NCBI GenBank assembly: GCA_020347665.1
Contig: CP070737.1
Span: forward strand, 355,515-419,514
DNA: 64,000 bases
Origin: Nitrospiraceae bacterium
GTDB lineage: Bacteria; Nitrospirota; Thermodesulfovibrionia; Thermodesulfovibrionales; UBA6898
Direction: 5' to 3'
Below, piece by piece: positions 18,514 to 27,860 of the stretch. The translations under genes were made by a program, and so were the position numbers. The notes beneath the pieces were generated by a model. The model saw nothing but the letters and a program-made list of their open reading frames with translations. It was not told the DNA's origin and made no database searches. Each line of letters starts with the position of its first letter. Position 1 is the stretch's first letter.

Positions 18514-19869
18514 ATGAAAAGGATACTGCTCATCAGCAAAGACGCTGAATCACGTACTCGGATAGAGAACGCAATGAATGACGAGGGCCATCATGTCGAG
18601 ACCGTTGCCAGAGGTAAGGACGCCGTGAACCGCATGTCAGAACATGATTACAGCCTTGTTTTGATTGAGGAGAAACTTCATGGGCAAAAGGGACTGAACG
18701 TCCTTAAAGAGATCAAGGCCGCCGGGTATACCATGCCGGTAATTCTCATATCCGAACAGGGCTCAAAGGAAGTCGCATTGCAGGCTATCAAACATGGGGC
18801 ATATGATTTCTTTTCCAAACCAATCCATGATGAATTTGTCGCAACTGTCATTAACCGTGCACTGGAAAAATATGCGCTCGAACAGGAACTTTCAGAGCTG
18901 AAACAGCAGGCTGCCGACAAAGTGCTGGAAGACGAGATCGTTGCACACAGTCCTGCAATGATACAGACCATGAACCTTGCACGGAAGGTGAGCAAAACTG
19001 ATGTTACCGTAATGATAACCGGTGAAAGCGGCTCCGGAAAAGATCTGTTTGCAAAAACATTACACATGATGAGCACCCGGTCAGGAGGTCCGTTTGTAAG
19101 TGTTAACTGTGCTGCTATTCCTGAGACCCTGCTGGAAGCTGAATTATTTGGCTATGAGAAAGGTGCTTTCACGGGAGCTGCACGACAACACCAGGGCCGT
19201 TTTGAGCGGGCTTCCGGAGGCACAATCTTTCTTGACGAGGTCGGTAACATACCCATGAGCCTCCAGTCAAAATTACTGCGCGTCCTTCAGGAAAAAGTTA
19301 TTGAGCGGCTCAGCGGCATGAGTCCGATAGCTGTCGATGTACGGGTCATATCCGCTACCAACAAGAATCTTGATATTGAAGTTTCGCAGAAGCGTTTCAG
19401 AGAAGACCTGCTTTACAGAATACGCGTGTTCGATATACGGATACCTTCCCTGAGAGAACGGAAAGAAGATATCCCGATTCTTGCTGAACGGTTTCTTGCA
19501 CAATATGGTGAGAACATGGGGAAAAATATTGCTGGTTTTGATACCATGGCCATGAAATTCTTTATGACCTACCTGTGGCCCGGTAATGTGCGCGAAATGG
19601 AGAATCTCATTCAAAGAGCGCTCATTCTTGAAGAGGGGAATATGATAAAAGGTGAAACGGTCTTTTCTCTTGTATCTGAAGAGAACATGACCCGATCTCC
19701 TGATTACATAAACGCCAAAGAAAAGGTTAGCTCGGTTGCAGAACATGAGGAAAAAAAACTTATTATGGAGGCGCTGATAAAGTCGCATTGGAAACGTCAA
19801 AAGGCAGCAGACTATCTCGGCATGAGCAGAAAGAGCCTGTTCAATAAAATGAAGAAATACGGCCTATAG
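18514..19869 (+). CDS. Sigma-54-dependent activator with degenerate receiver domain
   Basis: NtrC-family activator of 451 aa in three parts: receiver (about 1-120), AAA+ (about 140-375) and Fis-type helix-turn-helix (AADYLGMSRKSLFNKMKK) at the end. The AAA+ part is intact, with Walker A GESGSGKD, GAFTGA for sigma-54 contact and Walker B TIFLDEVG. The receiver is not: where family members have the phospho-accepting Asp, this protein has Glu52 (VLIEEKL), and the usual DD pair near residue 9 is KD. The conserved Lys (FFSKP) remains. Phosphorylation-independent activity is inferred. It lies 15 bp after lptD and converges on the APS-kinase-like gene with a 6-bp overlap. Confidence 0.9.
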   Translation: MKRILLISKDAESRTRIENAMNDEGHHVETVARGKDAVNRMSEHDYSLVLIEEKLHGQKGLNVLKEIKAAGYTMPVILISEQGSKEVALQAIKHGAYDFFSKPIHDEFVATVINRALEKYALEQELSELKQQAADKVLEDEIVAHSPAMIQTMNLARKVSKTDVTVMITGESGSGKDLFAKTLHMMSTRSGGPFVSVNCAAIPETLLEAELFGYEKGAFTGAARQHQGRFERASGGTIFLDEVGNIPMSLQSKLLRVLQEKVIERLSGMSPIAVDVRVISATNKNLDIEVSQKRFREDLLYRIRVFDIRIPSLRERKEDIPILAERFLAQYGENMGKNIAGFDTMAMKFFMTYLWPGNVREMENLIQRALILEEGNMIKGETVFSLVSEENMTRSPDYINAKEKVSSVAEHEEKKLIMEALIKSHWKRQKAADYLGMSRKSLFNKMKKYGL

Positions 19870-20388
19870 TCTCTTCAAAAGAAACTGCTGAATCGCAGCC
19901 ACCGTTTCCTGTACTGTTTTCTTTTCAGTATCAATTTCCAGTTCCGGTTGTAACGGCATTTCATAGGGAACCGTTATGCCCGGAACCGGCCAGCCCTCTT
20001 CGCCTTTCCGGTAGACATCTTCAGGGGCACCGTGGCGGTCCAGCCGCAACCGTTCCCGTTCCATGCTTATTTCCAGGGGACAGCTGAGATATATTTCAGC
20101 ATACTGAGTTATCTCTTTCCGTGCACGGTCCCTCCATCGTCTCTTGTGTCCCGTTGCATCAATGATAACCGGATGATCCAGTTCTGTAAGCTTTTTTGCA
20201 ATGTACACGATACAGCGGTATACCATGTCTCGCTCAGCTTCTGAATATGTCGGCTCCTGGGTAATGCACATACGCAGTTCATCCATGCTGAGTACGACAA
20301 AGTCCGGATAGAGCTCACTGAGTGCGACTGCAACAGTACTTTTGCCGCTGCCAGGAAGTCCGGTAATCCAGAGTGCTAATCCGCTCAT
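19864..20388 (-). CDS. cysC: Adenylylsulfate kinase-like protein
   Basis: P-loop kinase of 174 aa resembling APS kinase, which phosphorylates adenylylsulfate to PAPS. It has the P-loop GLPGSGKST (10-18), the VLSMDELR segment in place of the usual DGDxxR, IIDATGHKRRWRDRAR, and a C-terminal PGITVPYEMPLQPELEIDT that parallels the FTGIxxPYE motif. Departures from the standard motifs mean another small-molecule kinase of the same family is possible. No sulfate adenylyltransferase gene is adjacent. Confidence 0.72.
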   Translation of the reverse strand: MSGLALWITGLPGSGKSTVAVALSELYPDFVVLSMDELRMCITQEPTYSEAERDMVYRCIVYIAKKLTELDHPVIIDATGHKRRWRDRARKEITQYAEIYLSCPLEISMERERLRLDRHGAPEDVYRKGEEGWPVPGITVPYEMPLQPELEIDTEKKTVQETVAAIQQFLLKRL

Positions 20389-20533
20389 ACCGCAAGCATA
20401 GCTCGTTGTCAGTTTATAATCAAGTGTCTTTTTCGCTTCCGGATGGTGTTATACGGTTCTGCAGATTCTGATCTTCCTGCATAAGGCCTTCGCTATGAAC
20501 ACCCGTCAGTACTGCCTGTTATCGTGATAGGCA

Positions 20534-23326
20534 TTACTGTTTTCTGTCCAGAACTTCACGGAGCTTTCCAGCCAGTTTATGGGGAATAATCGGCTTCTCC
20601 ATAAGTTCCACCCCCTCATCCAGGACACCATGATGGGCAAGTGCATCATCCGAATACCCTGACATGAAAATAACCCTGGTCTCAGGACATCTGGAACAGA
20701 CGTCTGCAGCCAGCTCACGGCCACCTGTCTCAGGCATGACCATGTCAGTCAGTAAAAGGTCTATGGGGGTTTCGTGCATCGCAACAATCTGCAATGCTTC
20801 TCTGCTGCTCGATGCCTCAAGATAGTGGTATCCCAGCGGCTCAAGTATCGAATAAATGAGCTGCCGGATTGAAGGGTCATCATCCACAACCAGTATTGTT
20901 TCCGTTCCGGCTGGAAGAGATTTCTTTTCCTGTTGTTTTTCTTTTTTCATTTCTTTTTCGGCAGCCGGCAGATATATTTTGAATATTGTGCCCATCCCTG
21001 GTTCACTGTATACGGAAATGTGTCCGCTATGCTGCTTCACTATGCCATACACCGTTGAAAGACCCAGACCGGTTCCTCTTCCTATTTCCTTGGTGGTAAA
21101 GAACGGGTCAAAGATCCTTTCCTGCAGGTCCCGGGTCATTCCTACGCCCGTATCGCGTACCGATAGCTGTACATACGGGCCGGGGATAATGTGCTCATGT
21201 TTACCGAGGGCAATACTGTCCAGATCGATATCAGTTGCCGTAATAGTCATGGTTCCACCCACCGGCATCGCATCACGGGCATTAATCACCATATTCAACA
21301 GGACCTGCTCAATCTGAACAGGATCAGCCATAATATGTATGGCCGGAGCCGCCATCTGCAGTTCAAGTTTTATATCTTCCCGTATGATCCGGCCGAGCAT
21401 CTTTGCCATGTTTTGGATGAGTGTGCAAAGATTGATAACTTCTATCTTCAGCACCTGTTTCCGGCTAAACGCGAGGAGCTGTCGTGTCAGCTCCGCCGCC
21501 TTATAGCCGGATTCCCTGACAATATCAAGATGTTCCCTGAGCGGACTGTTTTCAGGCAGTTTCATAAGTGATAAATCTGTAAATCCAATGATTGAGGAAA
21601 GGACATTGTTGAAATCATGAGCCACGCCGCCGGCTAAACGGCCAATCGAGTCCATTTTCTGCACCTGCATCAGCTGCGACTGAAGGGCCTTGTGCTCGGT
21701 AATGTCTCGCATAATAACAACTGAACCGATGATATTTTCTGCGGGATCGAGAACAGGATCTGCAGAAGCTAAAACCCAAATATCTTTTTCAGTGAAATGC
21801 AGTTCAGCCTCTGCATGTTTTTTCGATCGCTTCATCTGCTCCAAGAGATTCGCCTCCGACGGAGAATCCATATGCGGAAAGAGAGCGTACATATGTTTTC
21901 TGACGAAAACGCCGAAGGGTTTTTCCAGAAAAAGGGTCGTCGCCGCATTCGCCTTTACAATAGTGAAATCGCGGTCAAGGAGCAGTATCATGTCGTTTGT
22001 GGAATCAAAGGTCGTTCGCCACTCATGTGCTGCCTCAGTCAGTTTTACTTCCATCTCTTTACGTTCATATATCTCTTCCAGCAGTTTTTCATTCGCAGCG
22101 ATGAGATCCTTTGTGCGTTCTATGACCGAGCCTTCCAGCTCAGTTTTATCATGCTGTAATGATTTTTCATTAATCTTCCGTGACGTGATGTCTCTGACAT
22201 ATTGAATGATATACGATATCGTCCCACGTTGATCATATATCGGGTATGCGTGACGTTCTGACCAGATCTCATGCCCGTCAGCAGTCTGTTCGACCTGTTC
22301 CATCACAGAGGTATCACCGGATGAGAATGTTTTCTCCGCCTGACAGTTATTACATATAGTATCTCGCTTTTTTAGAGTCTTATAACATCTGTGTCCAATA
22401 ACCGTATCGACTGCTTTCTGCAGACTGCCTACATAGAAATCATTCATCCGCACTATGATGTAGTTTCGGTCGATAATGTAGAGCGGCTCCTGAATACTGT
22501 CAAAAATTGTGTTCAGAAATGATTCTGATTTCATCAGGGACTTTTCTGTTTTCTCTTTCTCTTCTATTTTTTTATTCAGAGTTTCATATCCCCGTTGCAG
22601 CCTGAGACTCATCGCGTTGAAATTGCTCGCGAGCAGACCAAACTCGGTCTGATCCCAGTACGACGTCTGGTATCCGAGCTCTCCTGCAGCTATCCTGTTC
22701 GTTGCTGTAAGGAGTTCTTTTACGGGACGGGTAACGAACCTTATTATCGATGCAGCTATAAGAATACCCAGGATAACCGTCGAAAGCAGCGAGATAAAAA
22801 GGATTGTTTTCACTTTCTTTATGTTTGACACAGCAGCCTGTGTCATCAGCACAAGCTTTGCACTCGCCTCCATGGACATTGTTTCAGCCGTAGCCTGCAA
22901 CTGATTGCCTATCTCTGCTGCTCTCAACTTCAACTGATGCATCTGATTTTTATCCGCAGATGATGAAATATAATGGCTCAACGCCATTTTGTATTCTGTG
23001 ATAAGGTGTTCCAAATCCTCTAAACGGTTGTCCATTTGAGCAGAGTGATGACAGTTCCGGCAGTTTCGTGCGTTTTGTTCGAGGTTTATTACATGGTCAA
23101 CAAGTGCATCAAGATTCTGGGCAAGGGGGGTCCGGATCGTATAGAGATCTGCCTGGACTGCCTGGACTCGTATCACCAGATTTTTTCGGAGATCTTCAAC
23201 TTCATGGAGTTTAATGAGATGGGTGAGTTCATCCGAGGATTTTTTTATGTGCAGGGTAGCTACGAGCGCACCAGATGCTGAGATGGCAAACAGTGCGATG
23301 AATAATAAGATAATTCTCTGTTTCAT
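20534..23326 (-). CDS. Hybrid histidine kinase with periplasmic c-haem motif
   Basis: Membrane sensor kinase of 930 aa. Order: transmembrane helix (about 4-24), helical periplasmic domain, second helix (about 176-199), HAMP (about 200-250), two PAS domains (about 271-390 and 440-540), HisKA with VAHDFNNVLSSIIGF, HATPase with DTGVGM and GTGLGLSTVYG, and a C-terminal receiver with an intact phospho-Asp (LLLTDMVMPE). The periplasmic domain contains CRNCH (89-93), the covalent haem c motif. The first PAS has a Cys-rich segment (CNNCQAEK) of a type common in PAS_4 domains. A redox or gas sensor is inferred. No separate regulator is adjacent. Confidence 0.9.
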   Translation of the reverse strand: MKQRIILLFIALFAISASGALVATLHIKKSSDELTHLIKLHEVEDLRKNLVIRVQAVQADLYTIRTPLAQNLDALVDHVINLEQNARNCRNCHHSAQMDNRLEDLEHLITEYKMALSHYISSSADKNQMHQLKLRAAEIGNQLQATAETMSMEASAKLVLMTQAAVSNIKKVKTILFISLLSTVILGILIAASIIRFVTRPVKELLTATNRIAAGELGYQTSYWDQTEFGLLASNFNAMSLRLQRGYETLNKKIEEKEKTEKSLMKSESFLNTIFDSIQEPLYIIDRNYIIVRMNDFYVGSLQKAVDTVIGHRCYKTLKKRDTICNNCQAEKTFSSGDTSVMEQVEQTADGHEIWSERHAYPIYDQRGTISYIIQYVRDITSRKINEKSLQHDKTELEGSVIERTKDLIAANEKLLEEIYERKEMEVKLTEAAHEWRTTFDSTNDMILLLDRDFTIVKANAATTLFLEKPFGVFVRKHMYALFPHMDSPSEANLLEQMKRSKKHAEAELHFTEKDIWVLASADPVLDPAENIIGSVVIMRDITEHKALQSQLMQVQKMDSIGRLAGGVAHDFNNVLSSIIGFTDLSLMKLPENSPLREHLDIVRESGYKAAELTRQLLAFSRKQVLKIEVINLCTLIQNMAKMLGRIIREDIKLELQMAAPAIHIMADPVQIEQVLLNMVINARDAMPVGGTMTITATDIDLDSIALGKHEHIIPGPYVQLSVRDTGVGMTRDLQERIFDPFFTTKEIGRGTGLGLSTVYGIVKQHSGHISVYSEPGMGTIFKIYLPAAEKEMKKEKQQEKKSLPAGTETILVVDDDPSIRQLIYSILEPLGYHYLEASSSREALQIVAMHETPIDLLLTDMVMPETGGRELAADVCSRCPETRVIFMSGYSDDALAHHGVLDEGVELMEKPIIPHKLAGKLREVLDRKQ

Positions 23327-23636
23327 GTATGAGCTATCCGGTATATCGTTTCCTGTTTGTATCCTGCGTTTACTGTTCTGATATTATGCAAATGCAATAC
23401 CAGCTCTTTTCCTCATCGGGACCAGTTCTGTTTCCTTTAATATCAATATGTTAACAGGACATCATGATGTGACCTGATCATGATTCGGCAAGCACTGTCA
23501 CTGATTTGACAAGTGAATCACCTTCAGGATCCGGACTGCCAGGATGATGGTATTCACCAGGTTATGGGGTGTCCAGCATGGCTGATCTCAAGGAACTATC
23601 AGTATATGAGGATCGCGAGGACGGCTTGCTGCTGAA
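23327..23636. other. Intergenic region without recognised gene
   Basis: A 310-bp spacer between two minus-strand genes. No ORF with a credible ribosome site, no tRNA and no strong hairpin was found. It should contain the promoter of the hybrid kinase, but no good -35/-10 pair was identified. Confidence 0.5.
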
Positions 23637-24344
23637 CTATTCTTCAGCGTAATACAGGATGCGGCTGCATTGCGGGCACTGGATAATATCTTTGTTCTTC
23701 TTCAGTTCTACGAACAGCTGGGGTGGCACATGCATGTTGCATCCCTGGCAGATCTCATCCCGGGCGCGGGTCACTGCAACCCCCTGTTTCGTATCAATCA
23801 GCGTCATATATATATTGTAGGTATCTCCGTCAAGCACACTGATATGCTCCTGCCGTTTCTCCTGCAATACCGCCAGTTCCTCTTTATGCAGATGCACTTC
23901 AGCGTCCAGCTCTTTTTTGAACCGGTTGATTTTCTCAACCTCTCTGTTTACGATATTTTCTTTTTCCTTTTCCCGCTGTACTGAATCATCGAGTTCTTCC
24001 ATGAGAACCAGAATGTTCTCTTCCACCTCGGATATTTCATGCTGGAAGACCTCTATTTCTTTCAGATAGGCCTGATATTCCTTGTTCGTCTTTATCTCGG
24101 AAACCCGTGATTTCATCTTCTCAACCTTCGCAAGTATGTCTTCGAGGTATGCTTCCTGTTCTTTTCTTTTCTTTGCAATGTACTTGCTCTTTTGCCGTAT
24201 TGCTTCAAGTTCATACTGAGCCTTTTTCAGCGGTTCATCAACTTCATGAATACGTTTCGGTACCTTTTCAATAAACCTCTTCTTAAAAAGAATTTGCGAA
24301 TCGGTATCCTGTAATGCAATGAGATGTTTCAGGTGGTCATTCAC
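23637..24344 (-). CDS. C4-type zinc-ribbon coiled-coil protein
   Basis: A 235-aa protein with a long charged coiled coil (about 30-175) followed by a C-terminal four-cysteine ribbon, CQGCNMHVPPQ and QCPQCSRILYY. This layout is that of the COG1579/zf-RING_7 family, which is widespread and poorly characterised, with proposed nucleic-acid or flagellar links in some bacteria. It sits just downstream of the CAU tRNA on the same strand and could be co-transcribed from the tRNA promoter (inference). Confidence 0.85.
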   Translation of the reverse strand: MNDHLKHLIALQDTDSQILFKKRFIEKVPKRIHEVDEPLKKAQYELEAIRQKSKYIAKKRKEQEAYLEDILAKVEKMKSRVSEIKTNKEYQAYLKEIEVFQHEISEVEENILVLMEELDDSVQREKEKENIVNREVEKINRFKKELDAEVHLHKEELAVLQEKRQEHISVLDGDTYNIYMTLIDTKQGVAVTRARDEICQGCNMHVPPQLFVELKKNKDIIQCPQCSRILYYAEE

Positions 24345-24360
24345 TCAGCCTCCCCTATAA

Positions 24361-24436
24361 TGGTGGGCCCACCAGGACTCGAACCTGGGACCAACCGGTT
24401 ATGAGCCGGTAGCTCTACCAGCTGAGCTATGGGCCC
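24361..24436 (-). tRNA. tRNA with CAU anticodon (Ile2 or elongator Met)
   Basis: A complete cloverleaf on the minus strand. The acceptor stem GGGCCCA/TGGGCCC has CCA encoded (24361-24363). The D arm contains AGCTCAGCTGGTAGAGC, the anticodon arm is ACCGG-CTCATAA-CCGGT and the T arm has GGTTCGAGTCC. The anticodon is CAU. The GGGCCC acceptor and the GGCTCATAACC loop context look more like tRNA-Ile2, whose C34 is modified to lysidine, than elongator Met, but this is not certain by eye. Confidence 0.93.
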
Positions 24437-24498
24437 TCATACAAAGTAAAAAAATAGTGGTACATAATTCTTTGCGGTTTTTTTGCGACCAAACTGCT

Positions 24499-24527
24499 AA
24501 TATAAAACGGACCTTGTATTAAGTCAA
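24499..24527 (-). promoter_or_regulatory. Sigma-70 promoter for the CAU tRNA
   Basis: On the minus strand TTGACT (24522-24527) and TATATT (24499-24504) are spaced by exactly 17 bp. The -35 box overlaps the rpoD stop codon (24524-24526). A start near 24490 would give a 5' leader of about 55 nt ahead of the mature tRNA. Confidence 0.65.
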
Positions 24528-26098
24528 GCCTTTTCAAGGAATTCCCTCAGCCACTTGCTCCGGGAGGGATGCCGCAACTTTCTGATAGCCTTGACTTCGA
24601 TCTGTCGTATTCTCTCACGCGTGACGTCAAATTCAAGCCCAACTTCCTCAAGTGTATGCGGCATATCTTCGTCAATGCCAAATCTCTTTTTAATAATATT
24701 CTGTTCTTTCTGACTTAAGGAAGATAACGAGCGCGTTATATTTCTCTTCATGTCATCCTGAATAGCGATATCAAGGGGCGACATCGTTGCCTTATCTTCA
24801 ATAAAGTCTCTCAGGTGACTGTCCTCTTCTTCTCCTATGGGTGTCTCAAGCGAAATTGGTTCCTTGGATATTTTCTGCATTGCCTTCACTTTTTCTGCCT
24901 GCAATCCTAATCTGCCTGCAATCTCTTCAGTCGCAGGTTCCCGACCCTTTTCCTGAACAAGTTCTCGTGTCACTTTCGTTAACCTGTTGATTGACTCGAC
25001 CATATGAACAGGAATTCTGATTGTCCTCGATTGGTCGGCAAGGGCTCTCGTAATAGCCTGTCTGATCCACCACGTAGCATAGGTACTGAATTTATATCCC
25101 CTTCGGTATTCAAATTTTTCCACTGCCCTCATGAGTCCTATGTTCCCCTCCTGTATGAGATCAGAGAATCCCAGCCCTCTTCCCAGATATCTTTTTGCAA
25201 TACTTATAACAAGCCGAAGATTTGCTTCAATCAGGGATCCTTTTGCCTCATTGGTTTCCCGTTCGCTGGATAGAAGAATCCTGTGGGCTTTTTTCATCTC
25301 CTCATAGGGCATTCCAAATAGGGCCTCTTTTTTCTCAATCTCTTTTTTAATTGATCTGCATTCCCCGAGGATCGATTTTACTTCCGCAATGACCGCCTTA
25401 TTTCTAATTTTTTGGGGTATCCGGCCACCCTTCAGGTTTTCGATATCAACACCAAGCAATGTTGCCTTTTTTCGGGTAGACAGGATTTTTCTGTTGAGTG
25501 CATCTATCTGGGCTATCGCTTTATTCAGCTCATCAGAAAAAGCGAGAATGACATCATCTCTCAGTTTGAGATCAAGTATTTTTTCAAGAATTTTATCTCT
25601 ATTGACTTTCAGAGATTGCAGAACCTTTTTTTGTGATGTGGCAGCTGATGTTTTCAGTTTCTTCAGGAGCAGTTTTCTCCTCTGATGAAGAGACTTAATC
25701 GCCTGCGTGATCTGATAAAACCGTCTCCGTTCCTGCATAAGACCTTCATCATCGTCATCGTCTCCGTTTATGATGATATTCTCCAGGGGAGCTTCCCCCA
25801 TTTCTATCAGTTTTCCGAGCGCGACAATCTTTTTCAGCGCAAAAGGAATTGAAAAAATAACCCGTGCCGTTTTTTCTTTTCCCTGTTCTATCTTTCGTGC
25901 AATCTCGATCTCACCGTTCTTGGTTAGGAGGGGTACTCCGCCCATTTCCCGTAAATAGATTTTAATGGGGTCATCCTTCCCCTGAATCAAGATTTCTTCA
26001 TTCTCTCCTTCTTTTTCGACAAGCTCGTTTTCCTCTTCCTGCAGATTGAATTTATTCTCTTCCTCAAAATCATCAAAATGGTCAAAATATTCCTTCAT
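24524..26098 (-). CDS. rpoD: Primary sigma factor RpoD (sigma-70)
   Basis: Housekeeping sigma subunit of RNA polymerase. Region 1.2 starts at [11 protein letters not shown], a non-conserved charged region follows, then region 2 ([34 protein letters not shown], split here as a span at about 308-341) and region 4.2 with the [10 protein letters not shown] helix-turn-helix. From the chosen ATG (26098), which has an AGGT ribosome site and lies 13 bp after dnaG, the protein is 524 aa. Only about 42 mostly acidic residues precede region 1.2, so classic region 1.1 is missing or very short. The frame continues upstream into dnaG but that part looks like out-of-frame shadow. It is last in the rpsU-dnaG-rpoD operon. 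Confidence 0.96.
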   Translation of the reverse strand: MKEYFDHFDDFEEENKFNLQEEENELVEKEGENEEILIQGKDDPIKIYLREMGGVPLLTKNGEIEIARKIEQGKEKTARVIFSIPFALKKIVALGKLIEMGEAPLENIIINGDDDDDEGLMQERRRFYQITQAIKSLHQRRKLLLKKLKTSAATSQKKVLQSLKVNRDKILEKILDLKLRDDVILAFSDELNKAIAQIDALNRKILSTRKKATLLGVDIENLKGGRIPQKIRNKAVIAEVKSILGECRSIKKEIEKKEALFGMPYEEMKKAHRILLSSERETNEAKGSLIEANLRLVISIAKRYLGRGLGFSDLIQEGNIGLMRAVEKFEYRRGYKFSTYATWWIRQAITRALADQSRTIRIPVHMVESINRLTKVTRELVQEKGREPATEEIAGRLGLQAEKVKAMQKISKEPISLETPIGEEEDSHLRDFIEDKATMSPLDIAIQDDMKRNITRSLSSLSQKEQNIIKKRFGIDEDMPHTLEEVGLEFDVTRERIRQIEVKAIRKLRHPSRSKWLREFLEKA

Positions 26099-26111
26099 AG
26101 GTACCTGATTG

Positions 26112-27779
26112 CTACGCTTTTTTCCTTTCTCGTAATAATGAATGCATACGGTGCAGGTCTCCGGATTTTTTTGCGTGATGAAACTGTTCATCAAATTTTC
26201 TCTTTTCAATGCTTCCCAGACAATCTTCGACAATCCGGTCAACCTGATTAAAATCAAAACCGGGATTCATAGAAAGCTCATCAAATAATTTCTTCTCTTT
26301 GTCATCGGTCTTATGAAGTATTTCAGATATATCAGCCTTATTTTCCAATGCAGCTATGTTATTAAACAATGACGCTACCGTTTTATCCCGAAGATCATTC
26401 AATTCCAGCTGGGAAAGGACCTGGTCTGCTTTTTCAGGAAACGCTAGTACCACACTCAGGAGGAGATGCTCCTCTCTGTTTATCTTTCCACGAACAGGAC
26501 TCGAAAGATTGGGTTTATTTTTCCCTGCCCTGTTTTTTAGTTTTTTGAACTTCTCCCTGATCAGTGATTCACTGATTCTGGTTTTCCCTGAAAGCTCGAT
26601 AAGCATCTGATCTGCCATAAAGGAATCAGTGTTTTCAGATATGAGCGTTACTGCACCATGAACCTTATCTGTTTCATCACCTGCGGTTACCCTCAGTATG
26701 AAATCGATCATGCTCACGGACGTATCGAGTAATGCATTGAATGCCGTATTTCCATACTTCTCAAGGTAGCTATCAGGGTCTTCGTTTTCCGGCAACAGGA
26801 GAACTTTTGCTCTCAAATTATTCTGACATAAAAGCGGCAATGCTCTCTGTGCAGCAGCTACACCGGCAGCGTCACCATCAAATACAACGACAACATTAAC
26901 AGCACTGGTCAGGGGCTTCAATTTTTTGAGAGACTCGGAGGTTAACGCTGTTCCGAGTGGCGCAACGGCATTGTCATAACCGTGCTGATTGCAGATAATT
27001 ACGTCCATATAGCCTTCCACAATCATAACAAAGCCTTGGCGTCTTATTCCTTCTCGTGCTGCATGAAGTCCATAGAGAATTTCAGACTTTTTGAAAATCG
27101 CTGTCTCTGGTGAATTTATATACTTTGGCATCGAATCGTCAAGTGCCCTGCCTCCAAACGCGCACACCGTGCCATTCGCAGTCATAATGGGGAATATGAG
27201 TCTTTCCCTGAACATGTCATAGTATCCTTTTTTCCCTTGAACGACAAGGCCGGCTTCCTTCATAATCTCGTCACGATAACCCGACCTTCTGAGATAGTTT
27301 AAAAGGTTGCCCCATCCCGGTGGTGCATAGCCAAGGAGAAACAACTGAACAGACTCATCAGTAATCCCTCGTGATGTAAAAAATCTGGACGCCGCCCCTG
27401 AGCTCTGTATGTTCTCCCGGTAAAAGTGGGAAGCCTTACGAATTACTTCTCTCAGCTGTTCATTTTTCTCTGAGGCTGTGCCGTTGCTCGTCCGTACCGG
27501 TATCGTTATGCCTGCCCGTTTTGCAAGCACGTCCAAAGCTTCTTTAAAGGAATACTTTTCATGCTCTGTTATAAACTGTATAACATCACCCCCGACACCG
27601 CATCCGAAACAATGAAATCTCTGCCGGGAAGGACTGACCGTAAATGAAGGCGTTTTTTCTGTATGAAAGGGGCAGAGACCTTTCCAGTTCTGTCCCGCTT
27701 TCTTCAGGTGCACATAATCTGAAATAACGTCAACGATATCAATCTTCGACTTTATATCGTCAAGGAGCCGTTCAGCCAT
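26112..27779 (-). CDS. dnaG: DNA primase DnaG
   Basis: Synthesises RNA primers for replication. The 555-aa protein has the N-terminal CHC2 zinc domain ([13 protein letters not shown] and [11 protein letters not shown]), the TOPRIM core with VEGYMDVI and VVFDGDAAG, and a C-terminal helicase-binding region. Slightly shorter than the enteric enzyme (581). It lies between nif3-like and rpoD in the macromolecular-synthesis operon. Confidence 0.96.
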   Translation of the reverse strand: MAERLLDDIKSKIDIVDVISDYVHLKKAGQNWKGLCPFHTEKTPSFTVSPSRQRFHCFGCGVGGDVIQFITEHEKYSFKEALDVLAKRAGITIPVRTSNGTASEKNEQLREVIRKASHFYRENIQSSGAASRFFTSRGITDESVQLFLLGYAPPGWGNLLNYLRRSGYRDEIMKEAGLVVQGKKGYYDMFRERLIFPIMTANGTVCAFGGRALDDSMPKYINSPETAIFKKSEILYGLHAAREGIRRQGFVMIVEGYMDVIICNQHGYDNAVAPLGTALTSESLKKLKPLTSAVNVVVVFDGDAAGVAAAQRALPLLCQNNLRAKVLLLPENEDPDSYLEKYGNTAFNALLDTSVSMIDFILRVTAGDETDKVHGAVTLISENTDSFMADQMLIELSGKTRISESLIREKFKKLKNRAGKNKPNLSSPVRGKINREEHLLLSVVLAFPEKADQVLSQLELNDLRDKTVASLFNNIAALENKADISEILHKTDDKEKKLFDELSMNPGFDFNQVDRIVEDCLGSIEKRKFDEQFHHAKKSGDLHRMHSLLRERKKA

Positions 27780-27860
27780 CTCTTATTCCTGTATGGGGAA
27801 ATTACTGATCTATTTTAACATGAACAGAACCAGGAAAACGCACTGTTTATGCCGACAGGA

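Noticed and set aside
26099-26257. Longer rpoD start inside dnaG
   Set aside because: It overlaps dnaG by 146 bp, reads like out-of-frame shadow and has a weaker signal than the ATG at 26098.
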